This document shows, piece after piece, positions 12,788 to 22,305 of a DNA stretch of 28,034 nt. The stretch is from Cruorifilaria tuberocauda. Its lineage: Eukaryota > Nematoda > Chromadorea > Rhabditida > Onchocercidae. The stretch is from assembly GCA_013365365.1 (NCBI GenBank), contig JABVXU010000657.1, forward strand, positions 1-28,034, given 5' to 3'. A program made the position numbers and the translations under genes. The notes beneath the pieces are model-generated. The model did not search any database, had not been told where the DNA came from, and saw only the letters and a program-made list of their open reading frames with translations. Every line of letters starts with the position of its first letter. The stretch's first letter is position 1.

Positions 12788-12830
12788 ATTATTCCCAAAA
12801 TAATTGGATGGAATTTTACTTATTTACTCA

Positions 12831-12857
12831 CTTTATTTATTTATTTATTTATTTATC
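12831..12857. repeat. TTTA tetranucleotide microsatellite
   Basis: About six TTTA units in a row, followed by a related TATCCAAA-containing stretch repeated once about 25 bp later. Confidence 0.85.
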
Positions 12858-13311
12858 CAAATATTTCTATTTTATTTATCCAAAAATGAATGGAATTTTA
12901 TTTATAACAAATGTGAATTGATTTGTCTAAAATGAATTCATAAATTATTTTACGATTTTTTCATTCTATTGTTTACGTCATCAGAGAATAATATTTATAG
13001 TTGAGAGAGAATCATGATTTATTTATTATTTCAATCAAATAAATATAACAGGAATATTTATTATTGTTGTATTTTAGCTTTAAAAAAAAATTGAATTTTT
13101 CTCTTCCTTTTTTTTTCTCTTTTTCTTTCTTTTCCATTTTATTTTTCAATTATTTTGTTTATTATAAAAAGTTCTTTCGTTTCATGAAAGAATTTGATGA
13201 ATTGTAAATTTTTTAATAGTTCATTTCATCAATAGCATTTTCAAACATAAACATTGAACTTGAAGAATTCTTTATATTAGTACATTCTCTTAAACATATA
13301 TTATGATAGCA

Positions 13312-13313
<2 letters not shown>

Positions 13314-13357
<44 letters not shown>

Positions 13358-13368
13358 GGAGAGAGAAG
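13314..13368. repeat. GA microsatellite, about 55 bp, slightly interrupted
   Basis: A long purine-only tract of GA units, interrupted by a few extra G. A complementary CT tract lies at 13515-13534, so the two could pair as a hairpin in single-stranded form. Confidence 0.95.
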
Positions 13369-13514
13369 AAATGTGTAATGAAATTAATTGAATAGCTAAG
13401 AAATGCTTTCATCTACCTTCTAGATCTTTTATTGTTCGTTTCTAAGATCTTCACTTCTTTTTTTGTTTAGTGTAAACTGATAATTTCCTATTGTTAGTCC
13501 CTTTATTAGTCCCT

Positions 13515-13534
13515 TTCTCTCTCTCTCTCTCTCT
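13515..13534. repeat. CT microsatellite
   Basis: About ten CT units, in opposite orientation to the GA tract about 150 bp upstream. Confidence 0.95.
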
Positions 13535-13571
13535 TTACGCTTCTATTTATGTTTTAGTTTAAATTTTAGAT

Positions 13572-14070
13572 GCGCACGTGAATTAATTATGTTTACGTGA
13601 AGAACTGTTTTTTTTTTTGACGTCATATGTTATTCGTTAGATTGATATCATCTGATATTGTAAACTCATTTCGAGTACAACTGTTCTACTTAAAATAAAA
13701 CATCAGTCATTTGAGAGTGCACGTGAATTAACTTTGTTTACGTGAAGAATTGTTTTTTTTTTCGACGTCATATATTGTTATTATTCGCTAGATTGTATAT
13801 CATCTGATATTTTACACTCATTGATGATATAATTGTTACATTTGAAATGAAACATGTTATATGTTGTGGTGCACGTGAGATACGCACGTAAAATTATGTT
13901 GACGTAAAACATTGTTTTATGGCGTCACTTCCTTTTTTGAATATAAATTAAGTTGGTTATCAACAAACACCGTGTATTCGTTAATTTTTCGATATGTCAA
14001 AGAAAAGGAAGTGATCAAATGTTGTATTAAGATATTCACGTGAATTAAATTACGTTCACGTGAAAGTTAT
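13572..14070. repeat. Degenerate tandem array (about 145-165 bp unit) carrying CACGTG and GACGTCA motifs
   Basis: At least three full units and one partial unit begin at 13572, 13717, 13869 and about 14034. Each opens with CACGTG (13575, 13720, 13872, 14037, plus one more at 14057). In the first two units this is followed by TTTACGTGAAGAA, an oligo-T run and a GACGTCA box (TGACGTCA at 13618-13625, CGACGTCA at 13763-13770); the third has GGCGTCA at 13921. CACGTG is the canonical E-box for bHLH factors and TGACGTCA the canonical CRE for bZIP factors. The array lies about 2-2.5 kb upstream of the gene at 16139. A regulatory role is inference; the repeat structure is plain in the sequence. Confidence 0.8.
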
Positions 14071-14644
14071 TTTTAACGTATGAGTAATACATTAATTTTT
14101 CATTCTTGAATTACAACTAACGACAATTTCGAATTTCGATCTAGTGGATTATTTTTTTTTTTTACTTCTATTTTATTAATATACTTGATCATAATAAGTA
14201 ATATCTAAGTAATTAGTAATATCTAATTAAAATAATTAAGTAATATCTAGTTAGAGTATCTAACTAAGTAATATCTATCTCGTTTTCTACAGGATATCTT
14301 ACTTACATTACGTGTTACTCATCATTATTGATCAGGTAGCATAATTGATTGACATGATTAATGATAATGAAAATTATTACAGATTGTAATCATTCAGTAA
14401 AGTACAAATCATAGAACTTTCGATGCAAAGGTCAAATTTTGAAACATGAATTGTACTTTTATAAAAGTTATGAAACTTTTTCATCAAACAGTAAGACAAT
14501 TGTAGTTATGAGATATGAAATCTCTTCTGTATAATGGATGATAAGATAATGATAAGAATGATAATGATAAGGATTTATTATTAATAAAACGGAACGGTTT
14601 CAAATACTATTCGCGTTATATTGTCAAGGTTAAACTTCTTTTAT

Positions 14645-14730
14645 GATAGAGAGAGAGAGAGAGAGAGAGAAAGAGAGGGGGAGGGAGAGAGGTGAAGAAA
14701 GAGTAAGAGAGAGAGAGAGTAGAGAGAGAA
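14645..14730. repeat. Interrupted GA-rich microsatellite
   Basis: Almost pure purine tract of GA units with GGGG and AAGAAAG interruptions. It is open in one frame as an Arg/Glu repeat, an expected by-product of GA repeats and not evidence of a gene. Confidence 0.9.
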
Positions 14731-14911
14731 TGTTTACCTCTTTATCTATGATGAACGATCGAAGAGAGAAAGTGAGAGGTAATCAATGTGGCAAAGCGAA
14801 GGAGGTGGGATTTCACAATTCAACGAAATTTTATAAAAGCCCTTAGCAATTGCTTTATTTTGCCATTTCCTTCCCGCTAACCCTCTACGCTGACCTCTCT
14901 CATTCCGAGAT

Positions 14912-14995
14912 TTATCGATCGAGAAAAGTCTCAGACTCTGAGAGTTATCGATCGAGAAAAGTCTCCGACTCTGAGAGTTATCGATTGAGAAAATT
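14912..14995. repeat. 33-bp tandem repeat, about 2.5 copies
   Basis: Copies start at 14912, 14945 and 14978, each beginning TTATCGATCGAGAAAA (TTATCGATTGAGAAAA in the third). The first two continue GTCTC, A or C, GACTCTGAGAG. Two full copies are nearly identical, indicating recent or homogenised duplication. The minus strand reads through the array as a repeated 11-residue SIDNSQS-containing unit. Confidence 0.9.
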
Positions 14996-15048
14996 TTTTC
15001 ATCCTGAAAATAGGTTAGATGACATTTAGAGAAGAGAAGCATAAATGT

Positions 15049-15330
15049 GATGACGTGTACATCTCCGTCGTACCATCTCCTCTAATCTTCTTTTATCCAC
15101 ATGTGCACACGCACGCAAACGCGTGCACACGCATAGACATAACTTTAGTGTACGTATTGTATCTCAGCATCTTTCTTTCAAAGAATGACGTGTACATCTT
15201 TGGTTTATCTGTTCTAATCTCCTTTTTTCCACACACGCACACCACGTGTACACGTGTATACACACATAGCATACAGATGTACAGAGACATAGCTTTGACG
15301 TATCTATTGCATTTCAGTACTTTTCTTTCA
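15049..15330. repeat. Two-copy tandem duplication of about 135 bp with TGACGTGTACATCT and ACGTG-rich core
   Basis: Each copy opens with TGACGTGTACATCT (15051 and 15186). Both continue with a CTAATCT(C/T)CTTTT segment, then a CACACGCAC/ACACGTGT purine-pyrimidine stretch and ACATAGCTTTGACGTAT or a close variant, ending in CAGCATCTTTCTTTCA or its relative. TGACGTG matches the core bound by UPR-type bZIP factors. Open frames on both strands here are probably incidental. Confidence 0.8.
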
Positions 15331-15865
15331 CATGTATTAGGTATGGTATTGTTGGTATCATCATAATTAAGAGTAACACGTAAGCAACGTAAGACATCAT
15401 GTAGAAAACGAAATATCAAATTTTCTACATATTAAAGTGAGAATTAGATATTACGTATTGTCATTTACGTGATTATTATTGTCATTTTAATTTACCGAGA
15501 AGGAAGATGTTAGCAGTGTTAATAGTAACAAATTTTTACTGATATAAATTTCCAATCATATGGTTGGTTGTTTTTATAAATATATTTCTTTATTTTTCTG
15601 ATTTTTTTCTTGTATCGTTTTTTTTTCGCTTTTTATCAATTTGTTATGTTTATTTTTATTCATATTTTATCATTGAGAAGTGATAATTTTTAAATATTAG
15701 GAGATATGTTTCATCTATATTGATTCATATTTCATCAGTGTCATATTTTATCATTTTTAATTCAGAGGTATTATCTGATATTGATTATAAACTGTTTCGA
15801 AAAATTTAGGAAAGAATATTAGGAAGATGATGATGAAATATGGTTTTGTATTACATAACATTTGG

Positions 15866-15985
15866 CTTAACCTTGTAATAAGTAGTAGTGACGTAAGACG
15901 GCGTGTGGTAATCTAATCTTATGACATAGGTTAACATTGCAGTATGTAATAGTGACATAATATGTAGTAATCTGACCTTATCATA
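15866..15985. repeat. Diverged two-copy repeat, about 62 bp, with GTGACGTAA / GTGACATAA
   Basis: Copy one (about 15866-15928) and copy two (about 15929-15990) share TAAC(C/A)TTG, GTAATAGTGAC(G/A)TAA, a GTAGTAATCT or GTGGTAATCT segment, and a CTTAT(G/C) segment. It lies just upstream of the gene at 16139. Confidence 0.65.
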
Positions 15986-16123
15986 TTGGCTTTAGGATTA
16001 AGCAACTTAATCATTTTTTCTTAAAGTAACTTATTACTTCTTTCTTTTTGTTATATTCGTGTAATCACGCAAATATCTTTCGTAATATATTAGTTTTGAG
16101 CGTTAAAAATGAAAATTTTCGTA

Positions 16124-16133
16124 AAATTTTCAG
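16124..16133 (+). promoter_or_regulatory. Probable spliced-leader trans-splice acceptor of the 88-residue gene
   Basis: AAATTTTCAG ends at 16133 and is followed by ATAAA and then the ATG at 16139. A consensus nematode acceptor so close to a start codon with no preceding exon is the usual sign of spliced-leader addition. It supports 16139 over the upstream in-frame ATG at 16109, which lies before the acceptor. Confidence 0.65.
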
Positions 16134-16138
16134 ATAAA

Positions 16139-16737
16139 ATGTCAAATAGAAAAACAGAATCAACACCATGTGTTCTGCTACCTGGAACAAGTAATTTAGG
16201 TATTGGAAATGTTATGCAAAGTGCATCATCACTTGTCGATGTTGAATCACATAAGACATCAGAGGTTTCACAGACCGGTAGCTTCTTAAAAATTTTAAAC
16301 GTATGTTGTTTTTTTTCTTTTACTTTACTCCTGTATTTAAATTATCAGTAGATGAACTTGCCATCTTAGAATTTCGAAACTTTATTTCAAAAAATACTTT
16401 TAAATTTTTATCAGAATTTTATCAGAAGCTAAAAGAATTTACGGAATTGTGTACAAATAAGAAAATATAGTTGTATGAGGAATTGTATTTGTCAAGAAAT
16501 TTCTTTCCTACATTATACATTTCGTTGATTTTCATTCATATTTTGCTAATGATTTTGATAATTATAACATTCCTTTAACATTATAATATCACTTAACAAT
16601 ATCATCATCCTTACATGTTCAACATATTTCAGGCTAGTGGCGTAATGAATATCTTTGGACGTGGCTTCTTGGCCGAACCAGTGCTACGTAATGAAGAAGA
16701 AAGCTATCGTTATCTGATGGCTTTAGATCGTTATTGA
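16139..16737 (+). CDS. Small protein of unknown function, 88 residues, two exons
   Basis: Exons 16139-16300 (54 codons) and 16633-16737 (34 codons plus TGA) join in phase 0 through a GT(ATGT)...TTTCAG intron. The protein starts MSNRKTESTPCVLLPG, continues as a Ser/Thr-rich, apparently disordered stretch (residues about 5-50), and ends with a denser segment, FGRGFLAEPVLRNEEESYRY then LMALDRY, which looks like the conserved part and is predicted helical by eye. No signal peptide, membrane segment or metal-binding motif is visible. I do not recognise the family. Reality as a gene rests on the well-placed trans-splice acceptor, clean splice sites, non-repetitive amino acid composition at the C-terminus, and an AATAAA at 16790-16795, 53 nt past the stop. 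It has no close neighbour on either side. Confidence 0.65.
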
Positions 16738-16789
16738 ATGAGAAAGATCAAGCAACTTCTCTTTCATCGATGATTATAGCTGGATTTAC

Positions 16790-16795
16790 AATAAA
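16790..16795 (+). terminator. Polyadenylation signal AATAAA for the 88-residue gene
   Basis: A canonical AATAAA hexamer lies 53 nt beyond the TGA at 16735-16737. A second AATAAA occurs near 17005 and could serve as an alternative site. Confidence 0.55.
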
Positions 16796-16799
16796 TCAT

Positions 16800-18890
16800 C
16801 CACAATTCTTCTGATTTCATCTTTATTCTCTTTCTCTTTCTTTTTCCTTTTTTTCCTCTTAATTTCATGGCTAAATCGATCAATTTCTTTCAGTGTTTTT
16901 CATCTTAATAGGATAAATTTTCTTTCATGATTGTTGGTTACGTTTGCTTATCACTGTCCAACGGATTGATTGATCCTAACTGATCATCATTTTTCTCAGG
17001 GATTGAATAAATGAGCAACTGAGAGATTAGATTTTTTATTTTTCATTATGATTTAATTATAAAACAACGAGAAATGAAATTTCATCTTTCAGTTAGTTAT
17101 TCTTAATTTTTACATTTTACGCTAATCTTTTTTCTTTTCATTACCTTTTAATGTTATGTATACTTCCTTGATAGAGATTGTGGAATTGTAATTCTGCCTG
17201 TTTTTTTTTTTCAATTCAGTTCAATTTTTTGATGTGTGATGCACTTTTGTACTTTTCCAAGAAACATGGGTGCGCGTTTTTTTTTTTACATATTACCAAA
17301 TTAGAAATAATATGTCAAATATGTACATTCGGAATTGACCGAGATAACTCGGTGTTGTACTGAGCTAAGATGAAATTCCTTTTAAATAACTGCCGAGAGC
17401 TTTTAGAGAATGACTTCAGATGTAAATATAAATTCAGTCTTACTTAGGAAGCATTCCTATGAAGGCATGTATATCGCAAACATTTAGCAAACAGATCAAT
17501 AAGTTAATTTTATGTAAAAGTAAGTGATTTCATATCAATTGAATTAGATTTTTTCACCGCATTTCAGATAATCTTTTTTGACGACAAATTTTGATTTAAT
17601 TTTTGATTAAGTGAATTTTAATTTTCGATAGTTTAAGGAATTGATCTGCCATCAAAAAAAATGTCATGCGGTTTATTACTTTTTTTTTTCGTTTTTCAAC
17701 TTATATATGAGAAGTCTTAATTTTTGGTTTAAAGAGATCAGGACGTCGTATTTTGAAGAATTTTGATTTGATAAGTATGGAAGCAATATATGATTTCCAC
17801 TTAAGGAGCAATATTTTTTTTGGATCAAATGCAAAAGTTACAAAGAGATGGTTTTTTTCTTTTCGAAGTTATCTGAATATGATTTTAACAGTCGATATTT
17901 ATCAGCAAATTGGTTAGTTTTAATTATATCAGCAGGTTGGTTAGTTTTATACCAGAAGTTAAATTATCATATTTTTATGAATTTTATAAAAGAGAAGGAA
18001 AAAAAAGACGTGTGTTCTTTTGAGACGTGTATCCGTATTTGTTTTGTTTGAATTTTGAATGATACTTCGAGATGTAGTTTCGTGTAGTTAGTATATTTGT
18101 ATGTTTAGCATGTTTGCATGTTTAGAAATTTTAATTTCTATCATTTGAAGTTTTTGAAATTCTTTCAATTTAAGTTCTTGGCTTTAATTTTTGATACGGG
18201 TACGACATATATTTCCATTGTCATTGTCAATTATTTGATTTATAACTTAAATGTTGTATCACTTTGATAAGTTATATTGTTCCAATAGATTTTTATTATT
18301 GCTTTTATATCAGAATGGCAAAGAGATGATTGTATTAAACTCCACTGTCATGAAATAATGATGAAATTTTGAAAATTTTGATTTTAATGATAATGTTTGC
18401 TGAATGATTGAAAACTCATTTCTTGCTCAGTTGAGAATTTATATCTGAATAAAAAGTTTAAAGTTTCCTTGTTACCGGAAAATCGTAACCGGATGCATTT
18501 TTCTGGAAAGCTTGTAAGAATCATTCTTGGAAGTCTATGAATTTCTAGGATTCAGTTGATAGCAAAAAGTTTTATGTTCGATCTGTCCCATATAAGTATA
18601 AGTTTATACATCACTAACAGGGAGACATATTGTTCAAATATCCGGCATTGTTGATTTATTCAAAAGGTAAAACAGTAAAATATGCCATCATAAATCATAC
18701 AGAAATTGCAGGAATAATTCGAAATAAAGTATTCCGATATGTTTTACCTAAAATTTAACTTTCTTAGAATTAATTTAACTAAAAAGATAAGTCTAAAATT
18801 TTCGCGAAATTACAATATCTGATATGAATTTATCTATATTTTTTTCATTATAGCAATTTTGTAAATATCATTCAATTTTCAGCAATATTA
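16800..18890. other. AT-rich intergenic region, no gene seen
   Basis: About 2.1 kb between the two genes with only short open stretches of low-complexity Phe/Ile/Leu-rich composition. No strong repeat, RNA gene or conserved coding segment was recognised. Confidence 0.5.
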
Positions 18891-18896
18891 AATTAA

Positions 18897-18906
18897 TTTT
18901 CTTCAG
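18897..18906 (+). promoter_or_regulatory. Probable trans-splice acceptor of the MRPL58-like gene
   Basis: TTTTCTTCAG ends at 18906, 19 nt before the ATG at 18926, with no coding sequence upstream. This fits spliced-leader addition and supports the chosen start codon. Confidence 0.55.
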
Positions 18907-18925
18907 TTTGAATGATAATTCGTAA

Positions 18926-21900
18926 ATGTATCGCCTCAGGCAATATTTCTTATTGTTACTACAACGAAGACAACAACAACAACAACAACAACAAGAGCGC
19001 CGCTATCATCACTTTTCTCGTCTTTATTCACTTCCTTCAGTTTGTAATTTCACTTTAATTTTTAACTTTTTCAAATTTAAAAAATTTTTCACTTTCGAAA
19101 GTTTAAAAATTAATCGAAATTCATTTTCCTGATGAATTTTTCAGGTAAATATTTATGAAGTGTAATGGTGGATATAATGTTTGATAATAATTCATTAAAA
19201 GTATTTCGTTTTTTTTCTTCATTTCGAATCATTGTTTTTTTTTAGAAGGATGACAATGATAGCGAATTTAGTGGATATATACCGATTGGTAAGTTCTTTT
19301 AATGATTCTTTATTTTCTTTCACGTTTTAAATATTAACGTGAATGAAACACGTCACGTGTAAAATATGTTCTTCACTTTGATTACTTTATTACGTGTCAT
19401 TTTATCATTCATTATATGATGTTAGACTGATTATTATCTATAAAAATGATTGTACTAAAAAGTATTCCTGTTACTATATGAGTGGAGGAAGTTAATTTAA
19501 CCATCAAAAGATAATTAATTAAGCACTGATTTATTTTCTCATCACTAAATTAACTTCTAGATTATTTCAAATTAATCATCATTCATTCTCAAAAATAATT
19601 TACAACGATAATCTCTATCTTACTTAATTTAATTAATAATTTATTTTCTTCAAATGATTGTCGGAAAGTTCAATGAATTTAGTTAATTACTTCCGTAATT
19701 GATTTGTTATTTTTATTCGAGAAGTTTTATTTTACTGGAATTTAAATTTTTATTTAAAAATTTAATTGTTTAAATTCTAGTAAAAATTATGAAAACTTTT
19801 TGCAGATAAAATTGAGAAACGATTCATGCGTAGCAGTGGTCCTGGTGGTCAGAATGTTAATATGGGTATGTGTGTATTTGATTAGCCAGTAATGAAATTA
19901 ATTTTCCTTTTTTTACTTTTCTTGTTTTCCGTAATTGCTCGTTCTCTCGATGAAACCGGAAATTCTCTCATATTTGATTTTTTTGGAAAGTTTTACACTT
20001 TGCTTGAAATTTCACTTTGTTAACTATGATAATGATAAAATTAAACATTTCTTCATTTTAAGAGAAAATATCACTGTGTAGAGGATTATCACAATAACTT
20101 ATCATATCGCTTATCAGTTAGTGTAATCAGTTAGTTATCTTCTTAGGCTTTTTGTTCCTGTAATATCACTTATCATTTCAATCACTTTCATTCTCTTTTT
20201 TTAAAAATACTTTCACTTTGTGAAAATCTCATTTATTAATTCATGCATTCTTATTGATATCTTATTATTTGAATTATTTTTATTCACTTTTTTTGAAGTA
20301 TTTCAACTTTAACTTTAACTGCAATATTAATCATATTTTGTAATTTGCTTTCAGTGAATACAAAATGTCAAATACGATTCAATTTAAATAAAGCAGATTG
20401 GTTGAGTCCGGAAATTCAGGAAGTATTCCGGAGACGTTTTGTTCGATTGCTTAGCAAACAAGGTGATGTTGTGATTTCGTCTGATAAATCGAGGATTCAG
20501 GTAACGTAATCGTTCCTAATACTAATTATAGAAGCATGTTTACTAGTAAATTTCAATTATTATCAAATATATAATATTACGAATTGTTATCACCTTCTTA
20601 CTATCAAAAAAGAGAAATCTTTAAATGAAGAAAACTTTCATGATTCTATAAATCATAACTGATCCTTTTGATCGAAAAAATTTTTTCATAATCAATTTGA
20701 TTTCAGAAAATTTTTAATCTTTCATGTCATTTGCACTAGAAGATTTTCTACAGATTTTTGAAGCTATTGATAACTGTTTTTTTTTCCAGTCAGAGAATCA
20801 AGAAGATTGTTTCAATAAGCTGCAAGCTATGTTACTGGAATGTAAAAAAGAGTTACTGGATAATAGATTACCTACAGATCAAGATAAAGCAATTTTAAAT
20901 AATAGGTATGCTGCCAAACTAGAATCCAAAATTATTTAAATTGTATTTTAAACCGTTTTAAGTAATCTGTAAACCGTAAGTACTATGATTTTGCTAGTTT
21001 CATTAGAACAGTTCAAAAAAAAAAAAAACATTGTGAAAGTAAGTTCTTCAAATAATCTTTCTCACTATTCTTTTGGCTTTGTTTCTTTTCTAGCTTAAAT
21101 TCTTTTTTTTATAACATTTATCGTTAATTCTCATTAATAACCTGATTAATTATCACTCATTAATAGGCTCATTAATTTTGTCAACGTTCTCCTATGAGCA
21201 TGACAATGCTGAGAATGTTTTTTCCTGTTATTGTCGACGATCTTTCACCGTGACAATCTTTCTTTCTTTCTATTCTTACGTAAGCAAACGTGATTGATAG
21301 CTTCTGTGATAGCCGATACTTTGGGTATACCTCAAACTTGGGTAATTAAATCTTTATTAAAACAAACTTGACACATACAATAGCACAACATCACATTAAC
21401 TTTAACAACTTAGCAATATTCTGAACAGTTTCAAAACAATAACTATATCAGTCAGGCCAGGGGAAAAGGGAGGGAATTGATTTTACCCTGTGTTAACCAA
21501 CCACATTCCTTAAGACAAATTCTTAGCAATTACGAGTTTGGGACCCTTTTTATCATGAAGGAGGGAAGATCCTTGTAGTTCGAAGGTTATAAAGTCGTAT
21601 AATTTGACCTTATAACATTAATTAAATTAGAGGAATTATAGTGACAAAGCTTGTGAAACAGAGATCATCGACATAACTTGTAAACAAGAAGTATACTCAT
21701 TAATTTACAATGTTACTCCATAACGAAGACTTTTGCCCTTCTTCCTTTCTTTACAATTTCAGTGACAAAACTTTCTAAACAATAAGCAAACAGTATCTTA
21801 CAATATTAAATCCAGAATAAAAGTTTTGTCATACTTCCTTTCCTCGCTTTTTCAACGACAAATTTATAATCTCATTAATTTCATATTTTTTTAAAGTTAA

Positions 21901-22046
21901 TCAAATATTTGAAAATTAAAATTAATTAATTTCAAAAATAACATATTACCTATTTTAGAGCAAAAAGAGCAGCACAACGGAGATTGTATGCAAAGCGTAT
22001 GCATTCTCAGAAGAAGAAAAGTCGAGATCCGTATGAATCTATTTGA
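18926..22046 (+). CDS. MRPL58: Mitochondrial peptidyl-tRNA hydrolase, ICT1/MRPL58 family (mitoribosome rescue)
   Basis: Class-I release-factor-like GGQ protein that hydrolyses peptidyl-tRNA on stalled mitochondrial ribosomes without codon recognition and, in vertebrates, is part of the large mitoribosomal subunit. Six exons in phase: 18926-19039, 19246-19288, 19806-19865, 20355-20500, 20790-20905, 21959-22046; 188 residues, near the human length. Residues 1-38 form an Arg/Gln-rich presequence (MYRLRQYFLLLLQRR, then eight Gln), consistent with mitochondrial import. The core carries IPIDKIEKRF and SSGPGGQNVN, with GGQ at residues 66-68, then VNTKCQIRFNL and the SDKSRIQ strand. The last 30 residues are highly basic (AKRAAQRRLYAKRMHSQKKK), as expected for the tail that enters the mRNA channel. 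Odd points: residue 72, Lys in most relatives (GGQxVNK), is Met; the exon 1 donor (TCA/GTTTGT) is weaker than the others, so the N-terminus is less certain. Confidence 0.93.
18970..18993 (+). repeat. CAA repeat encoding polyglutamine in the presequence
   Basis: Eight consecutive CAA codons in frame, giving Gln x8 within the inferred mitochondrial presequence of the MRPL58-like protein. Pure CAA repeats are prone to length change, so the tract may vary between individuals. Confidence 0.85.
20906..21958 (+). other. Last intron of the MRPL58-like gene, compositionally distinct, with internal duplication
   Basis: At about 1.05 kb this is the longest intron of the gene. From about 21200 to 21870 the composition is less AT-rich and less repetitive than the flanks. 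Two diverged copies of a segment starting AGTGACAAA (21641 and 21761) share a following GAAACA/TAAACA, TTACAAT, and TTTTG with CTTCCTTTC, about 120 bp apart. Minus-strand AATAAAGATTTAATTACCC near 21355 resembles the polyadenylation part of a transposable element end. An old insertion is possible but no coding or terminal repeats prove it. Confidence 0.35.
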
Positions 22047-22095
22047 GTATTCTCGATCGCTTCCGAAAAGTCGAGATCCGTATGAATCTATTTGA
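22016..22095. repeat. 31-bp exact direct repeat spanning the stop codon of the MRPL58-like gene
   Basis: The bases 22016-22046, covering the last codons and the TGA, recur exactly at 22065-22095, a 49-bp period. The second copy lies in the 3' untranslated region and is shifted by one base relative to the reading frame. Confidence 0.95.
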
Positions 22096-22141
22096 AATAT
22101 TCTTTTATTTAAATTTATTCAATGTGGACGATAACATTGTT

Positions 22142-22305
22142 ATTGATAGAGTAAGCTTTTCTAGGTCAATTAAAATAACCGCTATTGATAGAATAGGCTG
22201 TTCTAGGTAAATCAAGATGAACGGTATTGATAGGATAAGCTTTTCTAGGTTAATTAAAATGAACGATTTATTAGCTCGTAATTTTAGGTTAATTAAAATG
22301 AGCTA
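22142..22305. repeat. 42-bp tandem repeat, three to four copies
   Basis: Copies start at 22142, 22184 and 22226, with a degenerate fourth near 22267. Each contains ATTGATAGA or ATTGATAGG, AGGCT or AAGCTTTTCTAGGT, and AATTAAAATGAACG or a variant. It lies in the 3' flank of the MRPL58-like gene, probably within or just after its 3' untranslated region. Confidence 0.9.

Noticed and set aside
14746..15042. Minus-strand 98-residue open frame with SIDNSQS repeats
   Set aside because: It is driven by a 33-bp repeat next to a GA microsatellite, with no family resemblance, acceptor or neighbouring exon.
15019..15419. Overlapping open frames on both strands (His/Thr-rich on plus, Cys/Val-rich on minus)
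   Set aside because: They lie across a two-copy CA/CG-rich tandem duplication; composition follows the dinucleotide repeats.
16109..16138. Upstream in-frame ATG as the start of the 88-residue protein
   Set aside because: It precedes the likely trans-splice acceptor ending at 16133 and would be removed from the mature transcript.
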